From contig CAWDAQ010000004.1 in assembly GCA_963800325.1 (NCBI GenBank), forward strand, positions 19,835 through 83,834: a stretch of 64,000 bases of DNA. Reading direction: 5' to 3'. Under the pieces are notes generated by a model, which ran no database searches, was not told the origin of the DNA, and worked only from the letters and a program-made list of their open reading frames with translations. The position numbers and the translations under genes were made by a program. The stretch is from CAWDAQ01 sp963800325. GTDB lineage: Bacteria > Actinomycetota > Actinomycetes > Actinomycetales > Dermatophilaceae. Within the stretch, counting starts at the first letter, position 1. Each line of letters opens with the position of its first letter. Shown piece after piece: positions 43,036 through 52,550 of this stretch.

Positions 43036-43763
43036 GGCCGTCCCTCCTCACCGGTGGGCGCCGAGACGGCCTCCGGCTCGGACGGTCCCTGGTCGAGGCG
43101 CAGCGGCGGGTAGCGGTCGGTCATGAGGAGGACGTACGCGGCCACCCGCAGCGACCAGCGGTTGATCCCGACGACGAGGTCGTGCAGCGGCGCGGGGTAC
43201 CTGTCGGTGAACAGCAGCAGCACCCCGACGAAGAGGACGAGCACCGGCAGCAGCCCGGTCGCCCCGGAGATCCACTCGGTGGTCCCGTTCTGGAGGGTCA
43301 CCCACCGGCCCTCGGTGCCGAAGAACGCAGCGAGCACGAGGTAGTGCGGGATCGCGAGCAGCCACCACTTGACGAGGACGAGCCCGCGGCTGAGCGACTC
43401 CGGGGCGTCGACCTCGAGGCGCGCCGGGTAGTCCGGCACGTCGCCGAGCGTGAACGGGGGGTACCGGTCGGTGCCGAGCGCGCCGTAGCCGTAGTAGGTC
43501 ACCCGCCAGGACCAGCGGAGCACGCCGACGGTGAACTCGAGGACGGCCGCGGGGTAGCGCCCGGTGAACAGGATCGCGAAGAACGCGATGACCGTCATGA
43601 CGAGCACCGCGATCCACAGGAAGAACAGGACGACGTAGTGGGGGATGGCGAGCAGCCACTTGACGAGCCAGAGCCACCGGGACGGGTGCGGGTCCGGGTC
43701 GACCGTGACCCTGATCGGCATGCGCGCCTCGGGTGGCCTGTGCGCCGCGGTCGAGGACGTCAT
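43032..43763 (-). CDS. DUF4389 membrane protein
   Basis: The 243-residue protein has two copies of a helical unit: RWLWLVKWLLAIPHYVVLFFLW and LVKWWLLAIPHYLVLAAFF, each followed by a further helix and a FTGRYPA/FTDRYPA motif with RWSWRV or RWSLRV. This duplication is the hallmark of DUF4389 proteins, whose function is unknown. The ATG at 43763 is used; the internal ATG at 43721 (MPIRVTVDPDP) is an equally plausible start. It is coupled to the next gene by overlap. Confidence 0.85.
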   Translation of the reverse strand: MTSSTAAHRPPEARMPIRVTVDPDPHPSRWLWLVKWLLAIPHYVVLFFLWIAVLVMTVIAFFAILFTGRYPAAVLEFTVGVLRWSWRVTYYGYGALGTDRYPPFTLGDVPDYPARLEVDAPESLSRGLVLVKWWLLAIPHYLVLAAFFGTEGRWVTLQNGTTEWISGATGLLPVLVLFVGVLLLFTDRYPAPLHDLVVGINRWSLRVAAYVLLMTDRYPPLRLDQGPSEPEAVSAPTGEEGRP

Positions 43764-43874
43764 CGGCTTCCCCCGTCCTGCAGGACGTCTGCTGGCGGAC
43801 GTCGCTGCCCCCAGCGTGCTGCGGCCCCGACGCCGCCCACAGGGCCGAAGGTCCCCGCCGGGTGGGCGCCGCCC

Positions 43875-44606
43875 TCAGACCAGCAGCGCGACCGCCGAGA
43901 GCGCCGACGCCGCGAGCACCGCCACCTCGAAGTGGCGCTGGCCGATCCTCCCGATGAGGCGGATTCCGAGCCAGCACCCGAGGAGGACGACCGGGGCGAG
44001 CGCGAGGCCGCGCCCGAGCGCCGCGGTGTCGAGCAGCCCGAGGCCGACGCTGAAGGGGACCTTGCAGAGGTTGACGCCGAGGAAGAACCACGCGCCGGTG
44101 CCGATGAACCGGCGCTTCTCGACGCCGCGGGCGACGAGGTAGAGCGTCATGACGGGGCCGGCCGCGTTGGCGGTCATCGTCGTGAACCCGGCGGCGAGGC
44201 CGGTCGCGGCCGCCCCGCCGGTCGAGTGCGGCCAGACCAGCGACTCCGGACGCCGGCGGGAGAGCAGCACCTGGAGGGCGACGAGCACGAGGACGAGGAC
44301 GCCGATGCCGACCCGGAGGGTCGTGTCGTCGACGACGGCGAGCACCGCCGCGCCGAGCACGAGGCCGGGCAGGACCGCGGGGACGAGCCGGGCGAGCAGC
44401 GCGGTGTCGCAGTCCCGACGGTAGTGCCAGACTGCGACGACGTCCCCGGTGAGCAGGAGGAGCAGGACGGCCGCCGTGGACTCCCGGGCCGGCAGGAGGG
44501 TCGCGAAGATCGCCACCGCGATCGTCGCGGTCCCCCCGATCGCGGTCTTGGCGAACCCGACGACGACCGCGGCCACGACGAACAGCAGCGCCGCCGTGAC
44601 GGTCAC
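43875..44606 (-). CDS. TauE/SafE-family permease
   Basis: The 243-residue membrane protein has about eight hydrophobic segments in the two-repeat TauE/SafE pattern: VVVGFAKTAIGGTATIAVAI near the start and AAGFTTMTANAAGPVMTLYL after the middle, both with the Gly/Asn-rich signature. Members export sulfite, sulfonates or other anions by proton exchange; the substrate here is unknown. The GTG at 44606 is the first start before the first helix. No partner gene is adjacent. Confidence 0.88.
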   Translation of the reverse strand: MTVTAALLFVVAAVVVGFAKTAIGGTATIAVAIFATLLPARESTAAVLLLLLTGDVVAVWHYRRDCDTALLARLVPAVLPGLVLGAAVLAVVDDTTLRVGIGVLVLVLVALQVLLSRRRPESLVWPHSTGGAAATGLAAGFTTMTANAAGPVMTLYLVARGVEKRRFIGTGAWFFLGVNLCKVPFSVGLGLLDTAALGRGLALAPVVLLGCWLGIRLIGRIGQRHFEVAVLAASALSAVALLV

Positions 44607-45045
44607 GACCCATCGCCCGGGTCGACGGCGAGACGCCCGGTCAGCGGGACGTGGGGGGTCTCGGCGGTGCCGTGGGCCTGTGGCATGCGAGGGCTGGACC
44701 TTCGGGTCGGTGCGCGGTCCGCCGTCGCGCCGGCGCCGGACCCGTCGACGGTGGCATGCCGAGACATGTCACGTCAATACTATCTTTTGATCTGATGTCC
44801 GCACATGAAGGCCGCTCTTCGGAGGGTGGGCGTCAAGGCGAGGTGGACTCGTCCTGCCGCGCCACGACGTCCTCCGCCGGGCTGCGGGCCCCGTCGTGCC
44901 CCCGTGAGAGCGCGGGATCGCTGTCGTCCGAGGGCCGACAACGTAACGAAGAGGTCACGGTGATTTGGGGGTCAGGTACGTCGTAGCGCTAACGTAATTG
45001 GTTGATCAAGCCCTCAGTACCCAGCCGCGGAGGTGCAGTCACCCC
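44607..45045. other. 439-base non-coding region before the BCCT gene
   Basis: I see no convincing gene here. The stretch 44771-44800 (around tactatcttttgatctgatg) is unusually AT-rich for this genome and probably carries promoter elements for the divergent permease or the BCCT gene. Further right the sequence contains several GTAACG/CTAACGTAA runs. A GGAGGTG ribosome site at 45029-45035 serves the BCCT start. Confidence 0.5.
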
Positions 45046-46785
45046 ATGTCGACCACCACAAGCCCCTCACAACAGGGCGCTGGGACGAAGAAGGAGAAGG
45101 GTAGGTGGGTCTCGGCGCCGCGCGTCTTCTGGCCTGCGGCCAGCCTCCTCGTCATCTTCGTCGCCCTCGCCGCCATCTTCCCCGACCAGCTCGGCGAGAT
45201 CATCACCTCGGCCAACAACACCGTCGTCAACGACATCGGCTGGTGGTACATCCTCCTCGTCAGCGCGTTCGTGTTCTTCTCCGTCTGGCTGGCGATCTCC
45301 CCGGTCGGGAGCCTCCACCTCGGTGACCCGAACGAGGAGGCCGAGTTCGGCCTCAAGTCGTGGTTCGCGATGCTCTTCGCGGCCGGCATGGGGATCGGTC
45401 TCGTGTTCTGGGGCGTCGCGGAGCCGCTGAACCACTACGCCTCCCCGCCGCCCGGCGTCGAGGGCAGCAAGGGTGAGGTCGCGAGTCGTGCCCTCGACCA
45501 GACGTTCCTCCACTGGGGCCTGCACGCGTGGGCCATCTACGTCGTCGTCGGTCTCGCGATCGCCTGGGCCGTCCACCGCAAGGGTCGCCCGGTCTCGATC
45601 CGGTGGGCCCTGGAGCCCCTGCTCGGCGACCGCGTCAACAGCTGGTGGGGCGACGCCATCGACGTCATCGCGATCATCGGCACGCTGTTCGGTGTCGCCA
45701 CCTCGCTCGGCTTCGGCGTCACGCAGGTCGGCGCCGGGTTGGCGTTCCTCGGCTGGATCGACGAGGCCTCGACCCCGCTCCTGCTCATCCTCATCGCGAT
45801 CATCACCTCGATCGCGCTGACCTCGGTCGTCACCGGGGTGGACAAGGGCATCAAGTTCCTCTCGAACCTCAACATGGTCGTCGCCGGGGGCCTGCTCCTG
45901 CTCGTGCTCGTGCTCGGCCCGACCATCTTCCTGCTCTCGGACTTCGTCCAGCAGCTCGGCTCCTACGCAGAGAACTTCTTCCGGCTGAGCTTCAGCACGC
46001 TGTCCTACCAGGGCAGCGACGGTCGAGACTGGCTGTCCTCGTGGACCACGTACTACTGGGGCTGGTGGATCAGCTGGGCGCCCTTCGTCGGCGTCTTCAT
46101 CGCGCGCATCTCCAAGGGCCGCACCGTCCGGGAGTTCATCACCGGCGTGCTGCTCGTCCCGACGATCGTCACGTTCCTGTGGTTCTCCGTCCTCGGTGGC
46201 TCCGCGCTCTACCGTGAGGTCTTCGGCAACGGTGGCCTCGTCGCCGCCGACGGCACCGTGTCGACGAACACGGCGCTGTTCCAGCTCCTGGAGGACCTGC
46301 CGGCCTCCACGGTGCTCATCGTCATCGCGCTGTGCCTCGTCGTCGTCTTCTTCGTCACGAGCTCGGACTCCGGCTCGTTCGTCGTCGACATGATCGCCTC
46401 CGGCGGTAACCCGCACCCGCCCGTCTGGAGCCGGGCGTTCTGGGCGAGCCTGGAGGGGATCGTCGCCGGGGTCCTCCTGCTGGCCGGCGGACTGGCGGCG
46501 TTGCAGACGATGGCGATCCTCGTCGCGGTGCCGTTCAGCATCGTCATGGTCCTGATGATGGTCTCGATCGTGAAGGCCCTGTTCGGCGAGCACCGGAAGA
46601 TCCAGCGCCACAAGCAGGACAGGTTCCGCGACTCGATCGTCGACCACGTGACCGACCACGTCGCCGACCACGTCGACGGCTGGAACGACCACGGGCACGG
46701 CCACGGCACCAGCGGCAACGGTGCCCAGGCCGATGGCCAGCCGGCGACCGTCGGGTCCGACGGACGGTCCTCGAGGCGGAGCTGA
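45046..46785 (+). CDS. BCCT-family betaine/choline transporter
   Basis: The 579-residue transporter has twelve membrane segments and the BCCT hallmarks AAGMGIGLVFWGVAEPLNHY in the third helix region, YYWGWWISWAPFVGVFIARISKGRTVREF and FFVTSSDSGSFVVDMI. It takes up compatible solutes such as glycine betaine with sodium or protons. The C-terminal tail is cytoplasmic and rich in His and Asp (DHVTDHVADHVDGWNDHGHGHG), where osmosensing tails occur in BetP. I chose the ATG at 46-48 of the 45001 line (45046), with GGAGGTG about 10 bases upstream; a TTG at 44998 is in frame. Confidence 0.93.
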   Translation: MSTTTSPSQQGAGTKKEKGRWVSAPRVFWPAASLLVIFVALAAIFPDQLGEIITSANNTVVNDIGWWYILLVSAFVFFSVWLAISPVGSLHLGDPNEEAEFGLKSWFAMLFAAGMGIGLVFWGVAEPLNHYASPPPGVEGSKGEVASRALDQTFLHWGLHAWAIYVVVGLAIAWAVHRKGRPVSIRWALEPLLGDRVNSWWGDAIDVIAIIGTLFGVATSLGFGVTQVGAGLAFLGWIDEASTPLLLILIAIITSIALTSVVTGVDKGIKFLSNLNMVVAGGLLLLVLVLGPTIFLLSDFVQQLGSYAENFFRLSFSTLSYQGSDGRDWLSSWTTYYWGWWISWAPFVGVFIARISKGRTVREFITGVLLVPTIVTFLWFSVLGGSALYREVFGNGGLVAADGTVSTNTALFQLLEDLPASTVLIVIALCLVVVFFVTSSDSGSFVVDMIASGGNPHPPVWSRAFWASLEGIVAGVLLLAGGLAALQTMAILVAVPFSIVMVLMMVSIVKALFGEHRKIQRHKQDRFRDSIVDHVTDHVADHVDGWNDHGHGHGTSGNGAQADGQPATVGSDGRSSRRS

Positions 46786-46817
46786 CCGGACCCGCCCGAC
46801 CCCGTCCTGGTCGCCCC

Positions 46818-48332
46818 GTGGCGCTCGCCGCGCCCGGGGCGACCAGTGTCGGTGCGGGCCTCGAGATCGCCTCCGCCGGCGGGAACGCCGTCGACGCGGC
46901 GGTCGCCGCCGCGGTCACCGCGATGGCGACCGAGCCCGGCATCGTCAGCCTCATGGGCGGGGCGTACGTGTCGGTGTGGGCCGACGGGTCCGCCCCCGAG
47001 GTCGTCGACGGGAACGTCGCCATGCCGGGGGCCGGCCGGCCCGCGGACGCCTTCGGCGGCGGCGTCCGCGAGGTGCGCACCGCCTACGGCGGCGGGGTCA
47101 CGATGTTCGCCGGACCCGGGTCGGTCGCGGTGTCCGGTGCCGTCCCCGCGCTCGCGCTCGCGAGCCGGCGGTACGGGCTCGCGGGCTGGGCCGACCTGCT
47201 CGCCCCGGCCGCCCGCGCCTGCCGGCACGGCTTCCCCATCGGCTCCGCCTCGGCCCACTACCTCGGTCTCGTCCGCGAGGTCCTGTTCGGTGCCGACCCG
47301 GAGGCCCTCGCCCTCGTCAGCCGGTCCGACGGGGGCGCCCTGCAGCCCGCCGAGCCGACGACGAACGTCCGGCTCGCCCTCACCCTGGAGCTCCTCGCCG
47401 ACGAGGGCCCGGAGTGCCTCACGACCGGCGAGATCGGGCGCGCCCTCGTCGACGCGATGGACGCCGGTGGCGGGCTCGTCACCCACGAGGACCTGCGGAC
47501 CTACGAGCCCGTCGTCCGCGAGCCCGTCCGGCGCGCCCTCGGGGACTGGCAGGTGGCCCTCAACCCGCCGCCGTCCGTCGGGGGCCCCATGCTCGCGGTC
47601 ATGCTCGGCGAGCTCGCCCGGGTGACCGACTGGTCGTGGTCGGACGTCGTGCGCATCCAGCGCGCGGTGCTCGCCTACCGCCACCGCGTCCACGACACCT
47701 CCACCGACCTGGACGCCGACGGCCACGCCCTGCTCGCGAGCGTCGAGCGGCACGGCCTCGCCGGCCTGCCGACGTCCGCCTCGACCGCCCACGTCTCGGC
47801 GGTCGACGCCGACGGACTCGGGTGCGCGGTGACGATGTCGAGCGGCTACGGGGCCGGCATGGTCGTCCCGGACACCGGGCTGCTGCTCAACAACGCCCTC
47901 GGCGAGCCCGAGCTGAACCGGCTCGGCCTGCACGCGCTCGCCCCGGGGACGCGGCTCGCCTCGAACATGGCCCCGACGACGGCCCGCACCGGGGACGGTC
48001 GGGTCCTCGCGGCCGGGTCCCCCGGCGCGGACCGGATCACGACCGCGCTCATGCAGGTGCTCGGCCAGGGCTGTCTCCACGGCGCGGACCTGCAGGAGGC
48101 CATCGACGCGCCCCGGGTCCACGTGCGCACCCTGCCCGGGGGGGACGCCGTCGTCGAGTACGAGCGCGACCCCGGGATCGCCGCCGCGGTCGCGCTGTCC
48201 GGACTCCCCGGGCACGAGCACCCCGAGCCGTCCATGTACTTCGGCGGGGTCGGTGCGGCCCTGCTCGACGCCGACGGCGCGCTCGTCGCCGCCGCCGACC
48301 CCAGAAGGGCCTCGGCGACCGGCGTCAGCTGA
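46818..48332 (+). CDS. gamma-glutamyltransferase-family enzyme
   Basis: This is a 504-residue Ntn-hydrolase of the gamma-glutamyltranspeptidase family: AAPGATSVGAGLEIASAGGN, GGAYVSVW, the processing-site region STAHVSAVDADG with the likely nucleophilic Thr, then GYGAGMVV and LNNALGEPE. It would be made as one chain and cut before the Thr. No signal peptide is visible at the chosen GTG (46818), so it may be cytoplasmic, or the true start may differ. GGT enzymes hydrolyse glutathione-like gamma-glutamyl bonds; in mycothiol-using bacteria the substrate is open. It starts 32 bases after the BCCT gene. Confidence 0.85.
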   Translation: MALAAPGATSVGAGLEIASAGGNAVDAAVAAAVTAMATEPGIVSLMGGAYVSVWADGSAPEVVDGNVAMPGAGRPADAFGGGVREVRTAYGGGVTMFAGPGSVAVSGAVPALALASRRYGLAGWADLLAPAARACRHGFPIGSASAHYLGLVREVLFGADPEALALVSRSDGGALQPAEPTTNVRLALTLELLADEGPECLTTGEIGRALVDAMDAGGGLVTHEDLRTYEPVVREPVRRALGDWQVALNPPPSVGGPMLAVMLGELARVTDWSWSDVVRIQRAVLAYRHRVHDTSTDLDADGHALLASVERHGLAGLPTSASTAHVSAVDADGLGCAVTMSSGYGAGMVVPDTGLLLNNALGEPELNRLGLHALAPGTRLASNMAPTTARTGDGRVLAAGSPGADRITTALMQVLGQGCLHGADLQEAIDAPRVHVRTLPGGDAVVEYERDPGIAAAVALSGLPGHEHPEPSMYFGGVGAALLDADGALVAAADPRRASATGVS

Positions 48333-48380
48333 TGCCCCCGCCCCGGCGGCTGCGGGCCCTCCCGGACGGGCCCCGGACGC

Positions 48381-48428
48381 GCGAGGCCCCCGGGTCCCCC
48401 CCTCCGGCGGAGGGACCGGGGGCCTCGC
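48381..48428. terminator. bidirectional hairpin between convergent genes
   Basis: The arms GCGAGGCCCCCGGGTCCC (48381-48398) and GGGACCGGGGGCCTCGC (48412-48428) pair with a single bulged G. It sits between the convergent gamma-glutamyltransferase and alanine symporter genes and can stop both. Confidence 0.8.
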
Positions 48429-48469
48429 GGTCTCGGGGGCTCGGGCCTCGACGCCCCGAGCCGGCCGGG

Positions 48470-50074
48470 TCAGAGGTTGCCGTGCTCCTCCTTGATCTCG
48501 CGAAGCTCCTCGTGGCTCTCCGCGCCGAGCTCGTAGAGCCGGCCGTGCCTGCGGTCGTCCATGTACTCGCGCATCTCCTGCTTGATGACCGGCAGGAGCA
48601 TGTAGACGCCGAGCAGGTTGACGAACGCGCAGAGGAAGAGGAACGCGTCGGTGAGGCTGAGCACCTGGCCGAAGGTGAGGACGGTCCCGGTGATGATGAA
48701 GAAGCAGAAGACCGCCTTGTAGGCGTAGCCGGTGCGCCGGCCGTGCCCGAACAGGTACTCCCAGGCCTGCTGGCCGTAGTAGGACCACGTGATCATCGTC
48801 GAGAACGCGAACAGGATGACCGCGACCGCGAGGATGTAGGGGAACCACGGGAGGAAGGACTCGAAGGAGTCCGAGGTCAGCGTGACCCCGTCCGGGGTGG
48901 GACCGCCGTTGGCCACCTGTTGGCGGCCGTCGACGTAGCTCTGGGGGTTGGCGATGATGATCGTCAGGGCGGTCATCGTGCAGATGATGACGGTGTCGAC
49001 GAACGGCTCGAGCAGGGCGACGAAGCCCTCGGAGACCGGACGCCTGGTCTTGACCGGGGAGTGCGCCGTCGGTGCGGAGCCGAGGCCCGCCTCGTTGGAG
49101 AAGGCGGAGCGCTGGAACCCGACGATGAGGACGCCGACGAAGCCTCCGGCGATGCCGGAGGGGTTGAACGCGCCGTCGATGATCGTGCCGATGGCGGCGG
49201 GGATCTCGGGGGCGCGGCCGACGATGACGAACAGGCAGGCCAGGACGTACAGGATGCCCATGAACGGCACGAGACGGCTCGTCACCCGGGCGATGCTCGT
49301 GATGCCGCCGAGGATGACGAGGGCGGTGAGGGCGGCGAGGATGATGCCGAAGACGAGCGCCGCCCCGTCCCCGCCGAGGAGGCCGTCGTCGCCGCCGGTG
49401 ACCGAGCGGGCCTGGACGAAGGTCTGGTTGGCCTGGAACATGTTCCCGCCGCCGATGCCGAAGCACAGGATGGCGACGGCGAAGATGCCCGGCAGCACCT
49501 TGACGGCAAGGCTGCCGAAGGGCTTGAACGCGATGGGCAGGTACTTGAACGGGCCGCCGTTGACGGTGCCGTCCTCGTTGATGTGCCGGTACTTCACCCC
49601 GAGCGTGCACTCGGCGAACTTCGTCGCCATGCCGAGGAGACCGGCGACGATCATCCAGAACGTCGCTCCCGGACCACCGAGGGCGACGGCCGCGCCGACG
49701 CCGGCGATGTTCCCGAGCCCCACCGTGCCGGACAGGGCGGACGAGAGGGCCTGGAAGTGGGTGATCTCACCGGGGTCGTCCTCCTTGGAGAACTTCCCCC
49801 GGACGACCTCGGTCGCGATCTTGAACCCTCGGAACTGGATGAACCCGAAGTAGATCGAGATGATCGTCGCCGCGGCGACGAGCCAGATGACGACGAACGG
49901 GATGGACACCGGGCCGAGCGGGACCTCGACGAACACGATCTTGTTGGCCCACTCGGCGAGTGGGGCGAAGACGGTGTCGATCGCGTTCTCGACGGACTTG
50001 AGGGGGCCGGACTCGGCCGTGGGGACCATGCCGGGCAACTGGGCAGGGGGTGCCGCTGCTGGGGAGGCAAACAT
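48470..50074 (-). CDS. sodium:alanine symporter (AGCS family)
   Basis: This is a 534-residue transporter with about eleven membrane segments and the AGCS signature GLGNIAGVGAAVALGGPGATFWM. Other markers are GGGNMFQANQT and FQRSAFSNEAGLGSAPTAHS. It imports alanine or glycine with sodium. I place the start at the ATG at 50074 (Met-Phe-Ala-Ser-Pro); an in-frame GTG at 50107 is possible, and neither has a clear ribosome site. The C-terminal 35 residues are charged and cytoplasmic. About 150 bases separate it from the MATE gene, and no shared transcript is obvious. Confidence 0.92.
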   Translation of the reverse strand: MFASPAAAPPAQLPGMVPTAESGPLKSVENAIDTVFAPLAEWANKIVFVEVPLGPVSIPFVVIWLVAAATIISIYFGFIQFRGFKIATEVVRGKFSKEDDPGEITHFQALSSALSGTVGLGNIAGVGAAVALGGPGATFWMIVAGLLGMATKFAECTLGVKYRHINEDGTVNGGPFKYLPIAFKPFGSLAVKVLPGIFAVAILCFGIGGGNMFQANQTFVQARSVTGGDDGLLGGDGAALVFGIILAALTALVILGGITSIARVTSRLVPFMGILYVLACLFVIVGRAPEIPAAIGTIIDGAFNPSGIAGGFVGVLIVGFQRSAFSNEAGLGSAPTAHSPVKTRRPVSEGFVALLEPFVDTVIICTMTALTIIIANPQSYVDGRQQVANGGPTPDGVTLTSDSFESFLPWFPYILAVAVILFAFSTMITWSYYGQQAWEYLFGHGRRTGYAYKAVFCFFIITGTVLTFGQVLSLTDAFLFLCAFVNLLGVYMLLPVIKQEMREYMDDRRHGRLYELGAESHEELREIKEEHGNL

Positions 50075-50227
50075 GGGTGGACGCAACCGCACAATCGTTC
50101 CCGGCACAACGACCCGGGGGGGATCCTTTGCCGACTCGTTACCTCCGGGGCCGGATGTGCGGCTCGGTCAGGAGTCAGGGAGCGTGTTGTTCCTGACACC
50201 CGGGGGGCCGGGGGGCGTCGTCGCCGG

Positions 50228-51589
50228 TCAGCGGCTCGCGCCGGTGACGAGCCAGGCGTCGGAGCGCACCCGCCACGCGAAGAAGCACCCGCGGATCGCC
50301 ATGAACACCGTGAAGGCCACCCACAGCCAGCGCACCGCGGCCACCTCCCCGTCGGGCCCGGCGAGGACCGACGGTCCCGCCGCGCGGACCGCGAGCACGA
50401 CCGGGAGGTAGAGCACGAGGGTGGCCGCCATCGCCCCGGCGAGCCACCGGCCGTCCCCGGCGCCGATGAGGACCCCGTCGACGACGAAGACGTAGCCGGA
50501 CAGCGGCTGGCCGACGGCGACGACGACCAGGGCCGCCGAGAGTGCCGCGGCGACGGCGGGGTCGGTGGTGAACAGCCGGGGGAGGATTGTGTGGACCGCG
50601 AGGAGGCCTGCGCCGAGCACGACGCCGGACCAGACCCCCCACCGGATCATGAGCGAGGTCGCGGACCGCGCGCTGCCGGGGTCGGAGGCGCCGAGGGCGC
50701 GGCCGGTGAGCGCCTGGGCGGCGATGGCGAGGGCGTCGAGGGCGAAGGTCAGGGTGGACCAGATCGTCATCGTGACCTGGTGGGCCGCGAGCGGGACGTC
50801 CCCGAGCCCGGCGGCCACCCAGGTGGTGACGAGGAGGATCGCGCGCAGCGCGAGGGTGCGCACGAGCAGCGGGACCCCGGTGCGGGCCGCGGCGAGGACC
50901 CGCCCCGGGTGGGGGTGGACGGCGGCCCCCGTGCGACCGGCCTTCCGGAGCAGGACGGCGACGAGGGCGGCCGCCATCGCCGTCTGTGCGGTGACGGTCC
51001 CCCAGGCCGACCCCGCGATCCCGAGCCCGAGTCCGAAGACGAGGACGACGTTGAGGACGATGTTCCCGCCGAAGCCGAGCACGGACGCGACCAGGGGGGT
51101 GGTCGTGTCCTGCAGGCCGCGGAGCACGCCGGTCGTCGCGAGGACGACGAGCATGCCCGGCAGCCCGAGCGCCGCGATCCGCAGGTAGGTCACCGCCTGG
51201 GCGAGCGCGGCCGGCGAGGCACCGAACACCCGGCAGAGCGGCTCGGCCGCGCACGCGACGGCGACGGCGGCTGCGGTGCCGAGGAGAACGGCGAGCCAGG
51301 CGCCGTCGACGCCGGCCTCCACCGCGCCGCGGCCGGAGCCCGCGCCGAGCTGGCGGGCGACGACCGACGTGGTGCCGTAGGCGAGGAAGACGAACACGTT
51401 CGCGGCCGTGAGCAGGACGGCGCTGGCGACCCCGAGGCCCGCGAGCGGGACGGTGCCGAGGTGGCCGACGATCGCGGAGTCGGCGAGGAGGAACATCGGC
51501 TCGGCGACGAGCGCGAGGAAGGCGGGGACCGCGAGACGCAGCACCTCCCGTCCCTGGGCCCCGGGCCCCGCCTGCTGCCGTTCGCGCAC
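50228..51589 (-). CDS. MATE-family exporter (DinF type)
   Basis: The 453-residue protein has twelve hydrophobic segments and the DinF/NorM-like start LRLAVPAFLALVAEPMFLLADSAIVGHLG. Internal markers are GVLRGLQDTTTPL and AAHQVTMTIWS. It exports drugs or metabolites using a sodium or proton gradient. In several Micrococcales a MATE gene sits between rplI and dnaB; its position here, with rplI and dnaB on either side at a distance, is consistent with that block having been opened. The GTG/ATG at 51589 gives a basic N-terminus. Confidence 0.9.
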   Translation of the reverse strand: MRERQQAGPGAQGREVLRLAVPAFLALVAEPMFLLADSAIVGHLGTVPLAGLGVASAVLLTAANVFVFLAYGTTSVVARQLGAGSGRGAVEAGVDGAWLAVLLGTAAAVAVACAAEPLCRVFGASPAALAQAVTYLRIAALGLPGMLVVLATTGVLRGLQDTTTPLVASVLGFGGNIVLNVVLVFGLGLGIAGSAWGTVTAQTAMAAALVAVLLRKAGRTGAAVHPHPGRVLAAARTGVPLLVRTLALRAILLVTTWVAAGLGDVPLAAHQVTMTIWSTLTFALDALAIAAQALTGRALGASDPGSARSATSLMIRWGVWSGVVLGAGLLAVHTILPRLFTTDPAVAAALSAALVVVAVGQPLSGYVFVVDGVLIGAGDGRWLAGAMAATLVLYLPVVLAVRAAGPSVLAGPDGEVAAVRWLWVAFTVFMAIRGCFFAWRVRSDAWLVTGASR

Positions 51590-51683
51590 GGGCGACCACG
51601 CTATCGACGCCCGGGTGGGTGGGGGCGGGTCGGGGAGTGCCTGGTCGGGGAGCGCGGTGACGGGGACGGCCGGGGGCGGCGCC

Positions 51684-52550
51684 TCAGGCCGGGAGGGTGC
51701 CGCGCATGATGCTGTCGCCGGAGTGGGCCGGGTTGCCGTCAGCGGGCTCGCTGGAGACGTCGACGACCCGGTAGCCGCGCCGGAGGAGCCCGCGCGGGAC
51801 GGCGAAGGTCTCGGTCCGCCCCGCGAGGACGCCGACCGCGACCATCCGCTCGCCGTCGACGTTGAGCAGCCACACCTCGCGGTACCCGCCTCCGGGTGGG
51901 GCCCCCGGCGGGGCGGAGGTGTCGACGCGGAGCTCGGTGACGTCCCCGTCGCGCAGCAGCACCGCGTCCCCGAGGGTGGCCTGCCCGTCGACCTGGGTCA
52001 GCGGGATCCGCGCGAGCACGCTCGGTCCGGCCGTCGAGCTGGTCGTCCCGGTCGAGCCGGGGGTCGACGTGGCCGTCGGCGCCGGCTCGCCGGACCCGGC
52101 GAGCAGCCGGTCACCGGCGCCCCCGACGAGCACCCCGGCGACGACGGCGGCGGCAACGAGCAGCCACGGACGCCGCGACGGTCCCGGGCCGCCCGCGGGG
52201 CCGGGTCCGGGTCGGGTCGGGCTCGCCAGCCTGGTGGTGTGCACCGTGCCGGCGGGCCGGGTCTCCGCCTCGACCGCGGCCCACACCCGGGCGGGCGGCT
52301 CGGTCAGTGGGCTGTCGGCCTCGGCGGGCGTGATCCGCGCGAGCATCTCCGCGGTCTCCCGGAGCGCCTCGACCTCGGTGGTGCACGCCGTGCAGGAGGC
52401 GACGTGCTCGCGGACGGCGGCGGGCACGTCCTCGGCTCCGGTCGTCCCGGAGGTGTCGGCGGCCTCGGGCCGCTCGTCGCCGGGGGCGAGCGCGAGCGCG
52501 GCCAGGGCCTCCTCGTCCGGGTGGTGCTCCCGGCTCTCAACGGGGCTCAT
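51684..52550 (-). CDS. anti-sigma factor, RskA-like
   Basis: The 288-residue protein has an acidic N-terminal part with a zinc-binding anti-sigma motif (VREHVASCTAC, HxxxCxxC), one membrane helix (WLLVAAAVVAGVLVGGAG) and an extracellular RskA-type domain (AVLLRDGDVTELRVDT ... GYREVWLLNVDGERMVAVGVL). It should hold the sigma factor encoded upstream at the membrane and release it after regulated proteolysis. The start overlaps the sigma gene by 14 bases. The C-terminal part ends with DSIMRGTLPA. Confidence 0.92.
   Translation of the reverse strand: MSPVESREHHPDEEALAALALAPGDERPEAADTSGTTGAEDVPAAVREHVASCTACTTEVEALRETAEMLARITPAEADSPLTEPPARVWAAVEAETRPAGTVHTTRLASPTRPGPGPAGGPGPSRRPWLLVAAAVVAGVLVGGAGDRLLAGSGEPAPTATSTPGSTGTTSSTAGPSVLARIPLTQVDGQATLGDAVLLRDGDVTELRVDTSAPPGAPPGGGYREVWLLNVDGERMVAVGVLAGRTETFAVPRGLLRRGYRVVDVSSEPADGNPAHSGDSIMRGTLPA

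Noticed and set aside
44651..44986. Small gene between the TauE-like and BCCT genes
   Set aside because: No conserved pattern, poor third-base composition and no ribosome site; more likely a promoter region.
46721..51709. Plus-strand open frame of more than 1600 codons
   Set aside because: It crosses the gamma-glutamyltransferase gene in another frame and the antisense of the alanine symporter and MATE genes; composition is that of a shadow.
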